Assembly (NCBI GenBank): GCA_944472155.2
Contig: OX235272.1
Span: 108,010,020-108,074,019, forward strand
DNA from: Trichobilharzia szidati
Taxonomy: Eukaryota; Platyhelminthes; Trematoda; Strigeidida; Schistosomatidae
Direction of reading: 5' to 3'
Length of the DNA: 64,000 bases
In this document: piece after piece, positions 1 through 11,690 of the stretch
Numbering within the stretch: position 1 is the first letter of the stretch
Layout: the number at the start of each line of letters is the position of its first letter
Notes under the pieces: generated by a model
Database searches by the model: none
The model's input: the letters and a program-made list of their open reading frames with translations, nothing else
Told to the model about the DNA's origin: nothing
Position numbers and translations under genes: made by a program

Positions 1-7
1 CAAATAT

Positions 8-160
8 ACTTAAGTTGATATCAGTCAGAGAACCATTGAGAAACCACAGTGGAGTACTGGACAGCTGTTTCTTCCTGGTCTGGGACTCTTCATCAGTACA
101 TAACCACTGGGGTTCGAACCCATGACTTTCTGGTTATATACACAGTGCATCCACCAGTCA
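8..160 (-). repeat. SINE-H copy (tRNA-like promoter plus hammerhead segment), fragment
   Basis: On the minus strand this reads a tRNA box B-like GGTTCGAACCC, then a hammerhead-like block, then the family tail. The hammerhead block keeps GAAAC and a GTC triplet followed by CAGTAC. The residue equivalent to C3 of the CUGANGA box is A, so self-cleavage is unlikely. The 5' tRNA part runs out near 150. Family assignment rests on near-identical copies elsewhere in the window. Confidence 0.7.
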
Positions 161-254
161 GTATCATAGGTGAGCAATTATTCTTTCACCTGACTCGGTG
201 GAACCCACTGGTCGTGACTTTTCTAATTGATTTCAACGCGTAATCAAACCTATA

Positions 255-650
255 GCCAGTGAAATCACTGCAAACAAACGCTTGATAGCCAATCTGATGA
301 TCACTGGCGACTGGCTCTATACAGGAGTTCTACTGAGAAATCGTAACTAGTGAGCTTTACCAATGCAGTTAAGAGAACAATTACTTTCCTGTGATACTGG
401 CTGGCGTTTGTGTTATCTATATCCCGAATTGGCAGGAGTTAGAATTAATGGCTCCTTTGGATCGGGTCCTAGTGATCGAACCGTCTACGGCCTGGTTTTA
501 CTTGTGACCGGAAGGCTCTGGGTTCAAAACCAAGTGTGTGTGTGAGTGCTGATGAGGAACCCCAAACTAGGACGAAACATCTGTTCAGTACTTCACAGTG
601 GTTTTCCAATGTTTCTCTGACTGATGTTAAATCATGGTCAAATCTGAAAC
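255..650 (+). repeat. SINE-H copy, long form
   Basis: It contains the upstream spacer seen in other copies (shared with about 6600-6765 and 43900-44100), a degraded tRNA-like segment, and a hammerhead-like segment at about 549-600. That segment has CTGATGAG and CGAAAC, but an insertion disrupts stem II and the cleavage triplet is GTT. The tail follows to about 650. The small ORFs here are by-products of the repeat. Confidence 0.65.
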
Positions 651-1074
651 CAGTCAAATCCCTGCAAAGCAACACTTGAAAATTATCGTAGGTTTTCGGC
701 CTGTGTTAATCATCTTTACTTTTTTGCCGTTCATCTGGGATTCACTGTTGCTTTGAATGAATGAATGAATCACTACGGGGTACTGGAAAGACTTACTTCG
801 GCACAGGAACCCATTTCTTTGAAATTCGATGCAAGGAATAAACTTTCAGACGTAGACGATGTGATCATGGTTTTTTAAATTGTATAAGCGATTTCCTCAG
901 AGGTATCTTGCTCTTGATAGGAGAAGTAAGCAGTACAAAAAAGCGCCCAAATCATTACTTAATATAGGAAATGCTGACATAAACTCACTCCTCAAATACC
1001 AGTACGAGCACCTGTCGAAATAATAAAAGTAATTTCAGTAATAATAGTAGTAATAATAAAAATATAAGGAGCCA
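651..1074. other. No gene seen
   Basis: AT-rich sequence with a short GAAT repeat near 750-768 and an AAT-rich run at about 1020-1070. I see no recognisable coding or repeat-family signature. Confidence 0.4.
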
Positions 1075-2028
1075 ATGGCAATTTTAATATTATTATTATT
1101 ATTCCCTTACGTTCCAAGTGGAACATAGGGCTTCAACAACACACCTCCACTTTTTCCTGTTTTCTGCGTCCTCTTCAGCTGGGTCCACGATTGACCAAAC
1201 TCTCTCATCTCTTCCTCACACGATCTCTTCCGTGTCACCCTAGGACGACCCAATCGTCGCCTCCCATCGAGATTTCACTCGAAAGTTTCCTCAATGTATT
1301 CCCCATAAATCCATCTCCATTTTCTCCAACATATTTGTTAAGAAATCGGCTCTCACCTTTTGGTTTGTTTCCAGACAGAGTTTCTTGTTGCTTATTCTTT
1401 CTGGCCATTTCATCTTCGGTATGGAGCCAGCCAGCGAAGTGAGTAGCTACTGATGAAAGCCTGCAATCTGTTGAAAATCCTTTTCGCGACACGCAGTGCA
1501 AGTTTATGATCAACATACAAGAACCGACTTCACATTACTGTTGTGAATTCGAATCTTGTTCTTGATGCTGACGTGGAATGCAGAAGATTTCCAAACTGGT
1601 TTCAGGCTGATGAAGGTGTATCTTACCTTTCCGATTCTGACTGGCTTTGACATCTTCGTCCGTTCCATCTGTAGTTCAGACGATGCTTCCTAACCAGATA
1701 AGTGAATGAGGCAACCTCTGTTAAGTCTCTCCTTTTTATGGTGACCGGTGCCGGTTGTTGTTGCCGTTGGTGGACTAGTTGGCTATCTTCATTGCCTCCG
1801 CCTTCTCTATGTTCACCTGGAGTCCTTTATTATTCGCTGCCTGCCTCTTCAGCCAGTTTGTTGGTTTTCGCTTGCAAGTCTACCAGTTTGTGTGGTACTA
1901 GAAATATTTCATCTGAGAAATCCAGATCTTCTAGAGTCTTCTTATCGGTCGTCCAGCGTATTCCTGACTCCTCGCCCTCAACAGTCTGACACATAATCCA
2001 GTCCACCACATCTAAGAATAATACCTTA
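1075..2028 (-). mobile_element. LINE-A non-LTR retrotransposon, 3' part of RT ORF, degraded
   Basis: The plus strand begins with an (ATT)n run, then the complement of the LINE-A 3' end. Read on the minus strand, it runs from the RT segment WIM-x-QTV (near 2000), through EVTSFTY-like and glutamine-rich stretches, to the C-terminal region and 3' UTR ending in (AAT)n. Frameshifts and stops are frequent. The family is a LINE with an RTE-like RT; the endonuclease is absent because the copy is 5' truncated. The short ORFs on either strand here are not genes. Confidence 0.8.
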
Positions 2029-2034
2029 GGCTAT

Positions 2035-2212
2035 ATACGAAAGATTATTTCAAATATTACCCACGAAGACGGGAGAAGTGAAATAAACGAAATAGTGGAA
2101 GTGCTGAGAAAGATTTTTAGCTTCGATGGATGCTTTCAGTGTAGTCGTGGTCTTCCAGCTGAACGATTTATCCTTCTAGACAACATGCTTAGTGCTAACT
2201 TTAGTGTGAAGT
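2035..2212 (+). other. Coding-like stretch ending at a consensus splice donor (unidentified)
   Basis: About 55 codons are open in the plus frame just downstream of LINE-A and end with ...NMLSANFSV immediately before GTAAGT, a good 5' splice site. I do not recognise the protein. A diverged copy of the last 16 residues occurs at about 54545-54610 (LDSMFSINFKVE), so this may be a repeat remnant rather than a host exon. Nothing downstream confirms a next exon. Confidence 0.25.
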
Positions 2213-3384
2213 AAGTCTTTAGAATTCTGGATGAAATTTATAGCATCAACTATGAAAAAAATAGAATACTGGTCAAAGTGGACTTCAGTTTCAACTTCAA
2301 ATTCATGAACATAAACTGGCCTTTACATCAAAACATGAAAACAATCAAAGACAGTAATCTGTCTAGAGAAATATAGAAATTTCAAACAGTGAAAGTACTA
2401 AGAATCCTAAAGAATTTCAAGAAGCTAGGTAAATCACCCAGTAGATATATTGATATAGTTTGAAAAAAAAAGAAAGAACGAGCATATTTGCAGGATAATA
2501 CCAACTCATTTTATTTCGTGGATTCTCTTCAACTGCATACATCCTGAATAAATCAATTTAATGTTACAAAATAGTGTCTGAACATACTTTTTACAAAGAT
2601 TTCAAGTTATACATAGAAAGCATAAGTAACATACTTTCTAAGATGATGTAAGTAGCCAAGTTATTCAGTGTTAAAAGAGTAACTATTTATATAGAAATCA
2701 GACAAGGAGACTTCTGGTAGACTTCAGATTTCGTTGGGAAACAAGGATGGACCAGAGGCAAAATACAAGATAGAACGCCAGAGTGAATTTCTGCATATTA
2801 TGGTGGAGAGTTCAGAAGGGTGGGGTTGAATAGTAAAGTAGAATTATAAAGTAGATAAAATAATTTAATTTAGTAGATTCAAAATCTTAATAGTGAGTTC
2901 AACTCAGTCAGAAAGTGAAAATCAAAATCAAGATTAAGCGGAATGTTATGTATGCAACAGGACAAAACAATTATGTTTACCAGGGGAGTGAGAGATTAGT
3001 CACACTCTCTTTCTGTATGCATAGGTTGGGTCAAAGTCTTTTGATGGTCACAATGGCTCCTGAAAACCGAAGTAACCATGCTTTTCTTTGTGCGCTGATT
3101 ATCTTGAAAGCCTGACTGACTGGCATTGTCTATCCCGTATCATTCAGATATCTGGTGATTGAGCTTGGGAACACTTTGCTGCATTTCATAGAGGGAGACT
3201 TTCCGGGATGTGCTCGGAGAACCTAGTGGACGCTCTTCTTCACTCAGTCCTTCCTATTTACTTACTGCTGCAAGTGCAGGTCAGTTGGTAAATGTAGTTG
3301 GAGTTGACATACAGAGCAGGATACTTATCTAAAATATGTGGAAATATTGATTCAAAGGGGGGTGAACACTGGTACACCCAATGA
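2213..3384. other. No gene recognised
   Basis: AT-rich DNA with only short ORFs. About 2500-2600 resembles one arm of the fold-back element at 15065-15580 (shared CTGCATAC motif with flanking similarity). About 3110-3260 has higher GC and may be an old repeat that I cannot place. Confidence 0.35.
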
Positions 3385-3605
3385 GTATTTGAAGGAACTC
3401 TAATTTGAGACTCACCTTAAACTTCCAGTTCTCTTTCAATAACGAAATATACCGACAAAAAGATGGTAAACCTTCGGGTTCACCACTTGACCAGTCACCT
3501 GCAGACGTTTTCATGTCAAAACTAGAAAATAGACTTGTGAACTGTGGTAGAGCATAATTCATCAGTAAACATTACTGTATAACATTGTGAGACTTTATTT
3601 ATTGA
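3385..3605 (+). mobile_element. PLE-2 fragment: RT palm piece joined to terminal repeat
   Basis: The plus strand encodes FSFNNEIYRQKDGKPSGSPL followed by ADVFMSKLENR, which is the PLE reverse transcriptase stretch just before the catalytic YVDD. The reading then runs straight into sequence matching the PLE-2 terminal repeat (AGTAAACATTACTGTATAAC, about 3560-3580). The catalytic motif and everything after it are deleted. The longer minus-strand ORF at 3329-3562 is a shadow. Confidence 0.7.
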
Positions 3606-3984
3606 TTAATTTGAAAGCTTGATTAATTTCCATTGTATGTTTGTATGAGGAAACAACCACACCAAAAAGTGCTGACTACGTTTACTGTGAAACTGTCATC
3701 GACCAAATGGCACAAGAGTGAAATAGACCTCCTTCTAAAGAGCATGGAGACATGTACTCATGGATGTCCTTGTCTAGCTGCTTAGACATCCATAGGAGAA
3801 TACAAAGGTTTTAATGCGTACGAAAAAGACTACATATAGATGTCTTACTTCTTCACTCGTGTTGCCTTAATTGTGTTCACGGAATAGAAAAGAATAAGCT
3901 CTAAAGTACGAAAAGTGTTTATTCTATTTCAAAGTTTCTCTTTTGCTGTAGACAGCTTGAAATATATATGTATTATGTAACATA
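3606..3984. other. No gene seen
   Basis: AT-rich sequence without a convincing reading frame or a family match that I can recognise. Confidence 0.35.
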
Positions 3985-4262
3985 AGTCTGCCAGAGAAGT
4001 GGGCTGGCAGCTTTTGATAAAAGTCTACAGTAGGCTGTTAGAAATCCTTTTCGCGTCAGGCATTGTGAGTTTCTGACCTATTTGGAAGAACTGACTGACT
4101 GACTTCCCATTCGTGTTGGGAATTTGAATGTTGTTCTATATGTTGACGTAGAGCACAGAAGATTTCCAAACAGGGGTTTCAGGTTGACGAAGGCGTATCT
4201 TGCCTTTCAGATTCTGGCTGGCTGGCTGGCTGGCTAGCTTTGACATCTTCTTGCGTTCGACC
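3985..4262 (-). mobile_element. LINE-A fragment
   Basis: On the minus strand this matches the LINE-A segment around 'KAS-QPE-ERQDT' and the region following the thumb. A (GGCT)n expansion at about 4205-4233 encodes a repeated SQPA. It abuts the PLE at about 4262, so one minus ORF (4179-4508) fuses PLE RT to LINE-A. Confidence 0.65.
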
Positions 4263-5204
4263 GCCTGGGGTTGGAACTGTGCTTCCTAGTGTGATTCTGC
4301 CTACTTCCGATGTAAATTGGATATTGAGAGTTAGATTGTTTAGTTTCTCTAAGAATGAACTATTTACATCTCCTTTTAACATTACAAAAGTATCATCTAC
4401 ATGTCTTAACCATGTTTGAGGCGTGAGTATCCTTGAAAAGATGTTATCTTCGAATCCATTCATGAAAAGATCGGCGACTATTGGGGAAACTGGGGAAACC
4501 ATAGCCACACCATTTGTCTGTCTATATAAATTCCCTATTAAATGTAAAATAATTACTTTCTAGACAAAATTTCAAGCTGTTAATTATTTCACTGGTGTCC
4601 AGTGGACATCTTTGTGATAGCGTTGTATCTGATTCTAGAAGACTGGAAATGATATCAAGACTTTCGGTAATAGGGATACTAGTATGTAATGAGTTAATAT
4701 CATAGCTTACCATAATGTCTTCTCTATCAATTTCTCGGTGTTCTATTTGGGATTTGAAATCATATGAATTTCTTACAATATTTTGAGTGTCCATTTGTAG
4801 TAGTTTCAGTATCGAGAGTAAGTATTTAGATAGGTTGTCTGTCGGTGAGTTGGTGAAATCTATCACTGGTCTTAATGGAACTGTGGGTTTATGTATCTTT
4901 GGTTGACCGTAGAATCTTGAAGTTACATAAGATTTTGGTTTTAGTTTAAACCAGAGAGAGAATTTCCAATTTTCGTTTCCATTTCTTGAAGGAGTCTGTT
5001 TGTAGTTGTTTAGTTTCATTTTGTAGAATTCGGCGGATCTCTTCTTCTCTTCAATAAGCAGTAAATATGGTCCTTCGTATAGGTAGGTGTTCAATCATCT
5101 TCTTTTCGTAATCAGTCCTGTTCATTATCACAATGACTTTTCCCTTGTCGACTTTAGTTGTAACGATGCTTTTGTCTTTCTTCAAATTTCTTAGGGCTTC
5201 ATAT
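4263..5204 (-). mobile_element. Penelope-like element RT, fingers to palm, frameshifted
   Basis: The minus strand reads, in order: LKKDKSIVTTKVDKGK (N-terminal PLE motif, about 5190-5110), KIHKPTVPLRPVIDF with NSPT (fingers), DIMVSYDINSLHTSIPI (palm A equivalent, D present), then MAMVSPVSPIVADLFMNGFE and RHVDDTFVMLK (palm B and catalytic motif, two Asp intact). There is at least one frame break near 5090 and another near 4515. The GIY-YIG domain is missing because the element stops where LINE-A begins. I cannot place its subfamily relative to the other PLEs here. Confidence 0.85.
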
Positions 5205-5388
5205 TCTTTTCTATAGTTTGGTTTATAAGGGTTAGTTATGTTTTTACGAGTTGATCACGGATTGATATCAGTTAGAGAACCATTGAAAACCAGCACTGGA
5301 GTACTGGACAGCTGTTTCATCCTAGTTTGGGAATAATCGGCAATACACGCACACACTGGGATTCGAACCCAGGATGGTATACTAACTT
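5205..5388 (-). repeat. SINE-H copy, tail and hammerhead end
   Basis: Minus strand: box B-like GGTTCGAATCCC complement, then a block with ATGAAACAGCTGTCC and CAGTAC, then the tail with CCGTGATCAACTCG. The C3-G8 core box is degraded (CCGATTAT). The tail variant also occurs at 6560-6600 and 6960-7000. Confidence 0.7.
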
Positions 5389-5429
5389 CATATTATTGTT
5401 TGGTGAGATTAGATGGTATGTTTCGTTGT

Positions 5430-6092
5430 ATTATTATTATTGTATCCTTTAATTCCTAGAGGAACATAGGGCTTCAGCCGTGCGTCTCCATTGCGTTCTG
5501 TTCTCTGCTAGAGTCTTCACCTGGCTCCATGTCTGCCCACACGCTTTCATCTCCTCTTCACATGACCTCCTCCAAGTCACCCTTGCACTGACGACCAACT
5601 CGCCGCTTCCCTTTTGGGTTCCACTCGAGCAATGGCTTGTCTGGTGATGTCATTTGATGGTTTCCTCAGAGTATGGCCAATCCATCTCCATTTCTTCCTG
5701 CCTATTTGTCTCACAATTGGTTTCTGCTAAGTTGGTTCGCTCATTGCCAGAGATCCCTGTTGCTGATCTTTTCTGGCCATCTGATCTTGAGTATTGAGTG
5801 GAGACAACTGTTAATGAAGGTTTTTAGTTTGTTTGAGATGCGCGCCAAGTCTATGAACCGTATAGTAGCACTGACTTCACATTGGAGTTGAAAATCCGGA
5901 TCTCATTTTTGATGCTGAGTAGTGTTGTTGACCTCCACACAGACTTGAGAGTAGTGAAAGCTTGTCTTGCTTTTCCGATTCTTGCTTTGATATCCTCGTC
6001 AGTTCCGTATGCCTGTAGTTGAAACGATGCTTCCCAGGTAGGTAGAGGAGGTTGTTTCTTTCAGGTTCCTCCCGTTAATATATATATATACC
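5430..6092 (-). mobile_element. LINE-A fragment, C-terminal and 3' UTR
   Basis: Plus-strand (ATT)n followed by the complement of the LINE-A 3' end (CTAGAGGAACATAGGGCTTC). The minus strand encodes the same C-terminal region seen at 34930-35600, with several frame breaks. It belongs to the subtype shared with 34.9 kb and 40.0 kb. Confidence 0.75.
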
Positions 6093-6179
6093 GATATGTA
6101 CAGAAAAGTTGCTATTATCAAATTTTTAATAACCTATACCCTGTAATATATATTTGTATTGCTTCTGTTGTTGTTGTTG

Positions 6180-6290
6180 TTGGGTAAATTATATGCAATA
6201 TTATATCAAATGCTGAAAATTCCACTCTGTGTGTCATAAGTAATTTCTCAGCAGAGCAGATCATTAATAATACTATTATTATTAAGTTAT
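6180..6290 (+). mobile_element. Possible LINE-B 3' tail remnant
   Basis: A short stretch with TGCTGAAAATTCCACTCTGT and a following ATT-rich run resembles the 3' terminus of LINE-B (compare 55510-55590). It is too short and diverged to be certain. Confidence 0.35.
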
Positions 6291-6477
6291 GCAACAGCAT
6301 AAATCACTCTACCAATTCATGAATAAATCTTAATTAAATCCAGCGAAAACACTTCATGTCTATTTTTTCTGCACTATGACGTCATCTGTCAGTTATTCCG
6401 CTGCAAATTTATAAACGTCTACATTTGTGTAAACACATACACGATGAAGTGATTCTGTTGTCAGCCTAACTATTATA

Positions 6478-6990
6478 TTTTTTACGAGTTGATCACGGAT
6501 TGATATCAGCTAGAGAACCACTGATAACCAGGGAGTACTGTTTCAGCCCGTGATCAACTCGTAAAAACATAACTAACCCTTACAAACCAAACTATAGAAA
6601 ATTAATCTGATGCTCGTTAGTGACTTGCTACAGGATGAAATTTCCTGGAGTTCTAGTGAGAAGTCGTGACCAGTGAGGTCCAATTAGATGTCGCGTGTGT
6701 GGATCGATGTCCCACGAAAGAAAATGCTTGGCGTCACGCTAAATCACGAATTGGTAGAAATTAGAATTCATGGGATGGCCATTGGATCGGGTCCCAGTGG
6801 CTGGATGGTTTACGAGCCTGCCTTGTAATCGGAGGGTCCTGAGTTCGAATTCCAATAGGTGCGTACTGCCGATGATTCCCAGACTGGGGTGAAACAGCAG
6901 CTGTCCAGAACTTCCTCGCTTTCAATGGTTCTATAACTGATATCAGTCCGTGATCAACTCGTAGAAGCATTACTAACCCTTACAAACCAA
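6478..6990 (+). repeat. SINE-H pair: short minus fragment followed by a full plus copy
   Basis: 6478-6545 is a minus-strand SINE-H tail fragment meeting a plus-strand tail at about 6545-6600. From about 6600 a full plus unit follows: spacer, tRNA-like region with box A TGGCTGGATGG and box B AGTTCGAATTC (about 6800-6855), hammerhead-like block (CCGATGAT, GAAAC, GCTGTC) at about 6866-6915, and a tail to 6990. U4 of the core is C, which argues against activity. Confidence 0.75.
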
Positions 6991-7002
6991 ACTATAGAAA
7001 AT

Positions 7003-7790
7003 AACTATTATATTTTTAAAAGACTGATTATGGAAGAAAGAACATTCTTCTTTGCGATAACCTCTTCTTCATCAGGTTCTACAGTTACATGCATCCATCC
7101 ATTATAATGACAGAATGACTGTTATTCACAACATCATTGGGTTTTTAAAAAATGATAGTAACATCGAATCATTTAGATGAGACTTCAAAAAGTTATTTGC
7201 AATCAGATCGTTTTAATAGATTCTAGTCCAAAATATATGTGTGTATGTGGTAATATGTAAAACTGTAATACTAAATTGAACACCAATATTACAAAGTGAG
7301 TGATTATAAGTGACAACGAATCTATAGTGTTAGCAGATATATTCATGTCGAAATTGGAGAAACAAACGCAAGGTATGCTTGGAGAATTTATCCTAAATAA
7401 ACGTTATGTAGATGATACACTCATTATTGGTAATAATAGTAAATCTATTGAAAACTTTATTACACTATTTAATCATATTCATCCAAATATCCAAGTGACT
7501 TCCGAAGTCGAATCGAATAACAAACTCGGTTTCTTGTATATTTCAGTGACCAGAAGAGACGATGAAATGGTTAAACGATCTATTTTTCGTAAACAAAAAT
7601 GGAGTGGACAATATCTTCATTTCACCAGTTTTGTTCCTATCCAGTATAAACGTTCCCTAGTGAAATGTTTGTTCGCAAGGGTACGAAGAAATATGCATGA
7701 GTGACACATTTACGGATGAGATTCAACACAAACATTCAGTTCTATTAGCTGATGGTTATCCGGAGAACTTTATCAATTGTCACAGTTAGG
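7003..7790 (+). mobile_element. PLE-4: terminal repeat plus RT palm/thumb fragment
   Basis: 7003-7300 is a non-coding terminal segment repeated at 28780-29130 (same orientation). From 7300 the plus strand encodes VLADIFMSKLEKQ, then KRYVDDTLIIG (catalytic YVDD intact), a spacer, SGQYLHFTSFVP and KRSLVKCLFARVRR, which is the PLE thumb region. It is open for 134 codons and then broken after NMHE. The part before the palm and the GIY-YIG domain are absent. Confidence 0.85.
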
Positions 7791-7849
7791 ATAAACCACA
7801 CCTAGAAAAGACAGCTTCTGTACTCCAAAGAACATGGAGTGAAGAATTT

Positions 7850-9115
7850 GTGTGAATTTAAATGAAAATTCAAATTGACTCACATTGAAGAAGATGAAGT
7901 AATGGCAAGTTTCGATGTTTATTCATTATTCACGAATGTTCCCGTTAATGACTTTTTAAGTATGATTTTTAATTCACTTTGTTCAGACGACGAAGTCAGT
8001 GGTCTTTTTTATTGAAATCCAAACGAAATTATAAAGGCATTAAAATTGTATCTACGCTCTACGTTGTTTACATTTAGAGGGTTCCTTTACCATCAAACAG
8101 AAGGTATTGCTATGGAATCACCAATATCTCCGCTAGTCGCCAATCTGTTTATGCACTCATTAGAAACAAATGTAATTATGAGATGCTCTAGTCCTTCAAA
8201 AATGTGGTTAAGATACGTGGATGATACCTTCGTCATAATCAGACGTAGTATGTTGAATGAACTTTTTCATTCAATAAAACATGTGTCAGAAACCATCTAG
8301 TTTTCCAAAGCGGTTGAATCCGACGATAACGATTTGGAGTTCCTGGACTGTTTAGTAAAAAGAAAACTAGATAATAAATTTAAAATAAACATTTTCAGAA
8401 AGCCGACAAATTCGGACAGATACCTAGACTATTATTCAGCACACCCATTTACCACCAATGTAACTGTGACAAAGTATCTGATTAACAGAGCCAAACGTCT
8501 AGTTACTGAGGAGGGAGAGATTAGCAAGGAACTAAACTTGGTTCAATCCACTCTTGAATGAAATAATTATACGTAAGCCTTCATAAAAAGATATTTAAAG
8601 TATGAAGATAAGGATGGAATGTAACCTGTTGCTAAGAATTGGGTTAGTACAGCAATGATTCCTTACAGCAAAGAAACATCCAATGAGATAAAGTGAGTCA
8701 TTAGCAATCATTACCTTACACTCATCACCGGTGAACGCTAGGGATAAAGTAGAAGAAGAAAACCAACAGAATTGTGTGTACAGATCAATTGTGGGTACTG
8801 TGACGCCGTATATATAGGAGAAACCTCCAGATAGGTAAATACAAGAGTGAAAGAGCATAAACAATGTAAAAAGATGGTTGTAAAGATCTCTACGGAATTA
8901 AAGAAACTAGAAAACAGATAAGCGATTGTACTGCATTCGATAGAAACGGGATTCAAAATTGACTTTGATAGGACTAAGTTTCTACAGAAAGGTTTTATTT
9001 CGTCTAAAGGAACACTGTCTGCAGAAGTCCTACATATATGGGTGAATCCCAGCAGTTTCAACAGACGTGAAGTTGTGATGTTAGCAGATGCATGGCAAAT
9101 CCTGACTAATAAGTA
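7850..9115 (+). mobile_element. PLE-1: RT palm/thumb plus GIY-YIG endonuclease, pseudogenised
   Basis: Order on the plus strand: HIEEDEVMASFDVYSLFTN (palm A), TEGIAMESPISPLVANLF (palm B), WLRYVDDTFVIIRR (catalytic), LEFLDCLVKRK, SDRYLDYYSAHPFT and INRAKRLVTEEGE (thumb), then after frame breaks CGYCDAVYIGETSR (GIY-YIG motif, about 8795-8830) and HSIETGF. In-frame stops lie after DEVSGLFY, SETI, QSTLE and inside the endonuclease. PLEs copy themselves with an RT related to telomerase and a GIY-YIG nuclease; this copy cannot do so. Its closest relative is the minus-strand copy at 25.7-28.1 kb. Confidence 0.88.
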
Positions 9116-9339
9116 AAAAATGGATTTGTAACACTAATTAATTATACTTGGTCTAAATTCCCGATTGTCTTTATCTTCTTATGGAGAGGCTAACACCATT
9201 GTATACCGCATATTCACATATACATTTTTCATATTCAGTTATCTATGCCCATGAACTTTAGTCGGACGCAATCACTAAAATTCTGATGCAAAAGTGCACT
9301 CTATTTACAGTCTTTAACAAAAGTAGACTATCATTTGTA

Positions 9340-10105
9340 TGTTTGAGTTCAAATTTTGATCACAGCTCAACACAATTTTGTTTGTTTATTGAATTTTTAT
9401 GACTGTTTCACGATTCACGTAATTGGACAAAAATTTTTAAAAACAGGAGATGTCCTTTGTTTTATATATATAAACCTCTGTTATGTTAAATTTGATTAAT
9501 TTCCTTGAAGAAGTTCGAACCAGCTTGCTGAAAGTTGGAATTACTCATTTCAATTTCGCTGAGATTTTACAAATTTAATTTTTACTTGCATTGCTATTGA
9601 TCGTTCCTTTGTCTTGAAGTTTAACTACTTTTATGAACTGGTAAATTTGATCTATGTCAATGGAAAACCAGACAATCAATACAAGTAGACTAGAGGATGT
9701 GAAAACACATGAAAACAACCAATCACGTTCCAGGTGGTCATCAAGAGAGGTGACTAATAAACTCGTGGAGAAATTTAAAAGCTCACTTCAAATTGAAGGA
9801 TGCAATGGATATGTTGGCTAGTAAGTTGAGTCAATGGAAACTTCACAAGTAAACCATCCAGCTAGCTCAAAGAATACAACTACATCAAAATAGAAACATA
9901 TTATATTTATTCTGAAGTAATGGATAAAATTTGTAGCTTATATCGGATGCTTTCTGATGTTATTTTGAGTTCTTTGAGTTGGATGATTTAATGTTAAAAC
10001 TTTCATTGTCCTTCTGGACATCTTCTGGCTTAGCTTGATTGTGAAGTGAACTCCATGACTGGCATATTTTTGTGACTTTCTCTATGACTTTCAATCACTT
10101 CAGCG
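9340..10105 (+). repeat. PLE-1 terminal repeat (pLTR-like), plus orientation
   Basis: It begins TTCAAATTTTGATCACAGCT and includes GAAGTTCGAACCAGCTTG, then the segment near AGACTAGAGG, and ends near the TGCCAGTCATGG complement at about 10050. The same block occurs inverted at 25080-25790 and in plus orientation at 28170-28690, flanking the other PLE-1 copy. No protein is encoded. Confidence 0.75.
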
Positions 10106-11690
10106 ATTTTGGCACTTTTGAATGCCAAACTCATAAACAGTGTCTTCTTTAGCACAGTGATCTGACTGGGGACGGTTTCTTTCTTGATGTTATGGTGGAT
10201 AAAAACGTCTAGAATATGTATTACTTAATAGAGTTGTGCGAAGGCTTTCTAGTTAAAAGTTGACCGTATCAACTGAGCAAATATTCCGAACTCTGGAACA
10301 CAGAGAACGGATAAGATTCCTCTTCCTGCATAGAAGTACCCATCTGTTGAAGTTATTGTACTGACCTGTAAATATTGACTTTCCATACATAAATTGACCT
10401 TTATAACGCACCATCCTCTCTTCCATCTAGCATCACATCTTAGAAGTGAAATGTGGAATTCGACTCTTCTTCCAGTTAAACTGATATCCACACTTGTCCA
10501 CATGGATTGATATGTACGGATCTATGTTATGTATTGTGATTGCTAGTTTATTTTCTTGGATTCAAAGACGGAGGAGATGTCTGGTTTCACCACTATAAGT
10601 TTTACACATCGAGTCAGTTCATCTTTTTGATGATTCTTTTTCTTCAACCCACTAGGAGTTAAGCAAGAGTATTGATTTGTAGGTGAAATGCATTCCAACA
10701 GTTTTCATTATTCCGACATTGATTTCAGAAATACTTTTCATTTATGACAGAATGATTTTCTTTGTAGTCTCATAGGATAGTCTTGATAACGCTTTCTTAT
10801 CTGTTCTTTGTTACTTCTTTTGTGTTCAAATTTATACTACTTATCATTAGTAAGTAGCCTGGGTTTACCTCTCGTAATTCTGCAAACATTATTCAAACCC
10901 CCTTATTCTTTGTTTGGTATTCGCGAGTTGTTTACTCTGACCTTGTTTTTCTTCACTGACGCACACTGACTTCACATTTGACGGTATACAGTCACAATTT
11001 TTTCAAATTGCATTTCATTATTTTACGTATGATATAATAGCGTACTTCAGATTAATCTTCTTCCTACTCGTGACTCAAACGTGTGATTTAATTAGTCGAC
11101 TGGAACTATCACTTCAAATTTCTTGACAGAAATCTACAGGTCTTCTTGCTGTTTTCTCGGTTCTAGTGTCCACCATCTGTAAAGGTCGACTGCATCAACT
11201 TTTATCAAGTTGCTATTGCCTCTATCTACTTCCAAAGGGGTTTTACTGTTTCTTAAGATAATTTCATATCATGTGAATGAAGTCACTATTTTAGCGAGCT
11301 GAGGTCTACTGGAAGTCGGATATCTTCACAGAACTGGAAGTGAACCCATCTAGTTTCAGTTTATTTTCTCGTCAGTATTTGCCATAGTTATGTCGGTTGT
11401 GCAGCGTATTACTAGTATTTATTTCCTCATGCGATTACTAGAAATCTTGTTGCATTTCAAGTAAGCTAAGTTGGCTCTCATCAACTAATCTTTTCTCAAC
11501 ACAAGTCAGCCTACTAAATCCACTGTCAACCTGCTTTAAACGACGACAAAACATACTGCAGCTTGCTAACAAGGAGATTTGTGTTGCATTCATATAAACA
11601 CGGTTGATTAGCACATCCACTAAAACTTCAATAACGTATATCTCAACAGAGAAATATACAGCCTTTGAACTTAACAAGCAGGCTATGTTT
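10106..11690 (-). mobile_element. PLE-3 copy, endonuclease and upstream region, degraded
   Basis: This aligns collinearly with 20519-22060 (also minus) and with the plus copy at 23211-24030. The minus strand contains CKTYSGETRHLLRL (GIY-YIG-like motif with Ile to Ser, near 10590), ESNSTFHFLDVMLDGREDG in one frame, and a linker segment SQITVLKKTLFMSLAF near 10160. Frames change often. The downstream end is fused to the PLE-1 terminal repeat at about 10105 through a short shared ATTGAAAGTCA. Confidence 0.7.

Noticed and set aside
8738..9061. 107-codon minus ORF
   Set aside because: Antisense of the PLE-1 GIY-YIG region, which has recognisable sense-strand motifs.
9340..10105. LTR of a Gypsy or Pao retrotransposon
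   Set aside because: No TG...CA ends, primer binding site, gag, protease or integrase; it always accompanies PLE-1 coding sequence.
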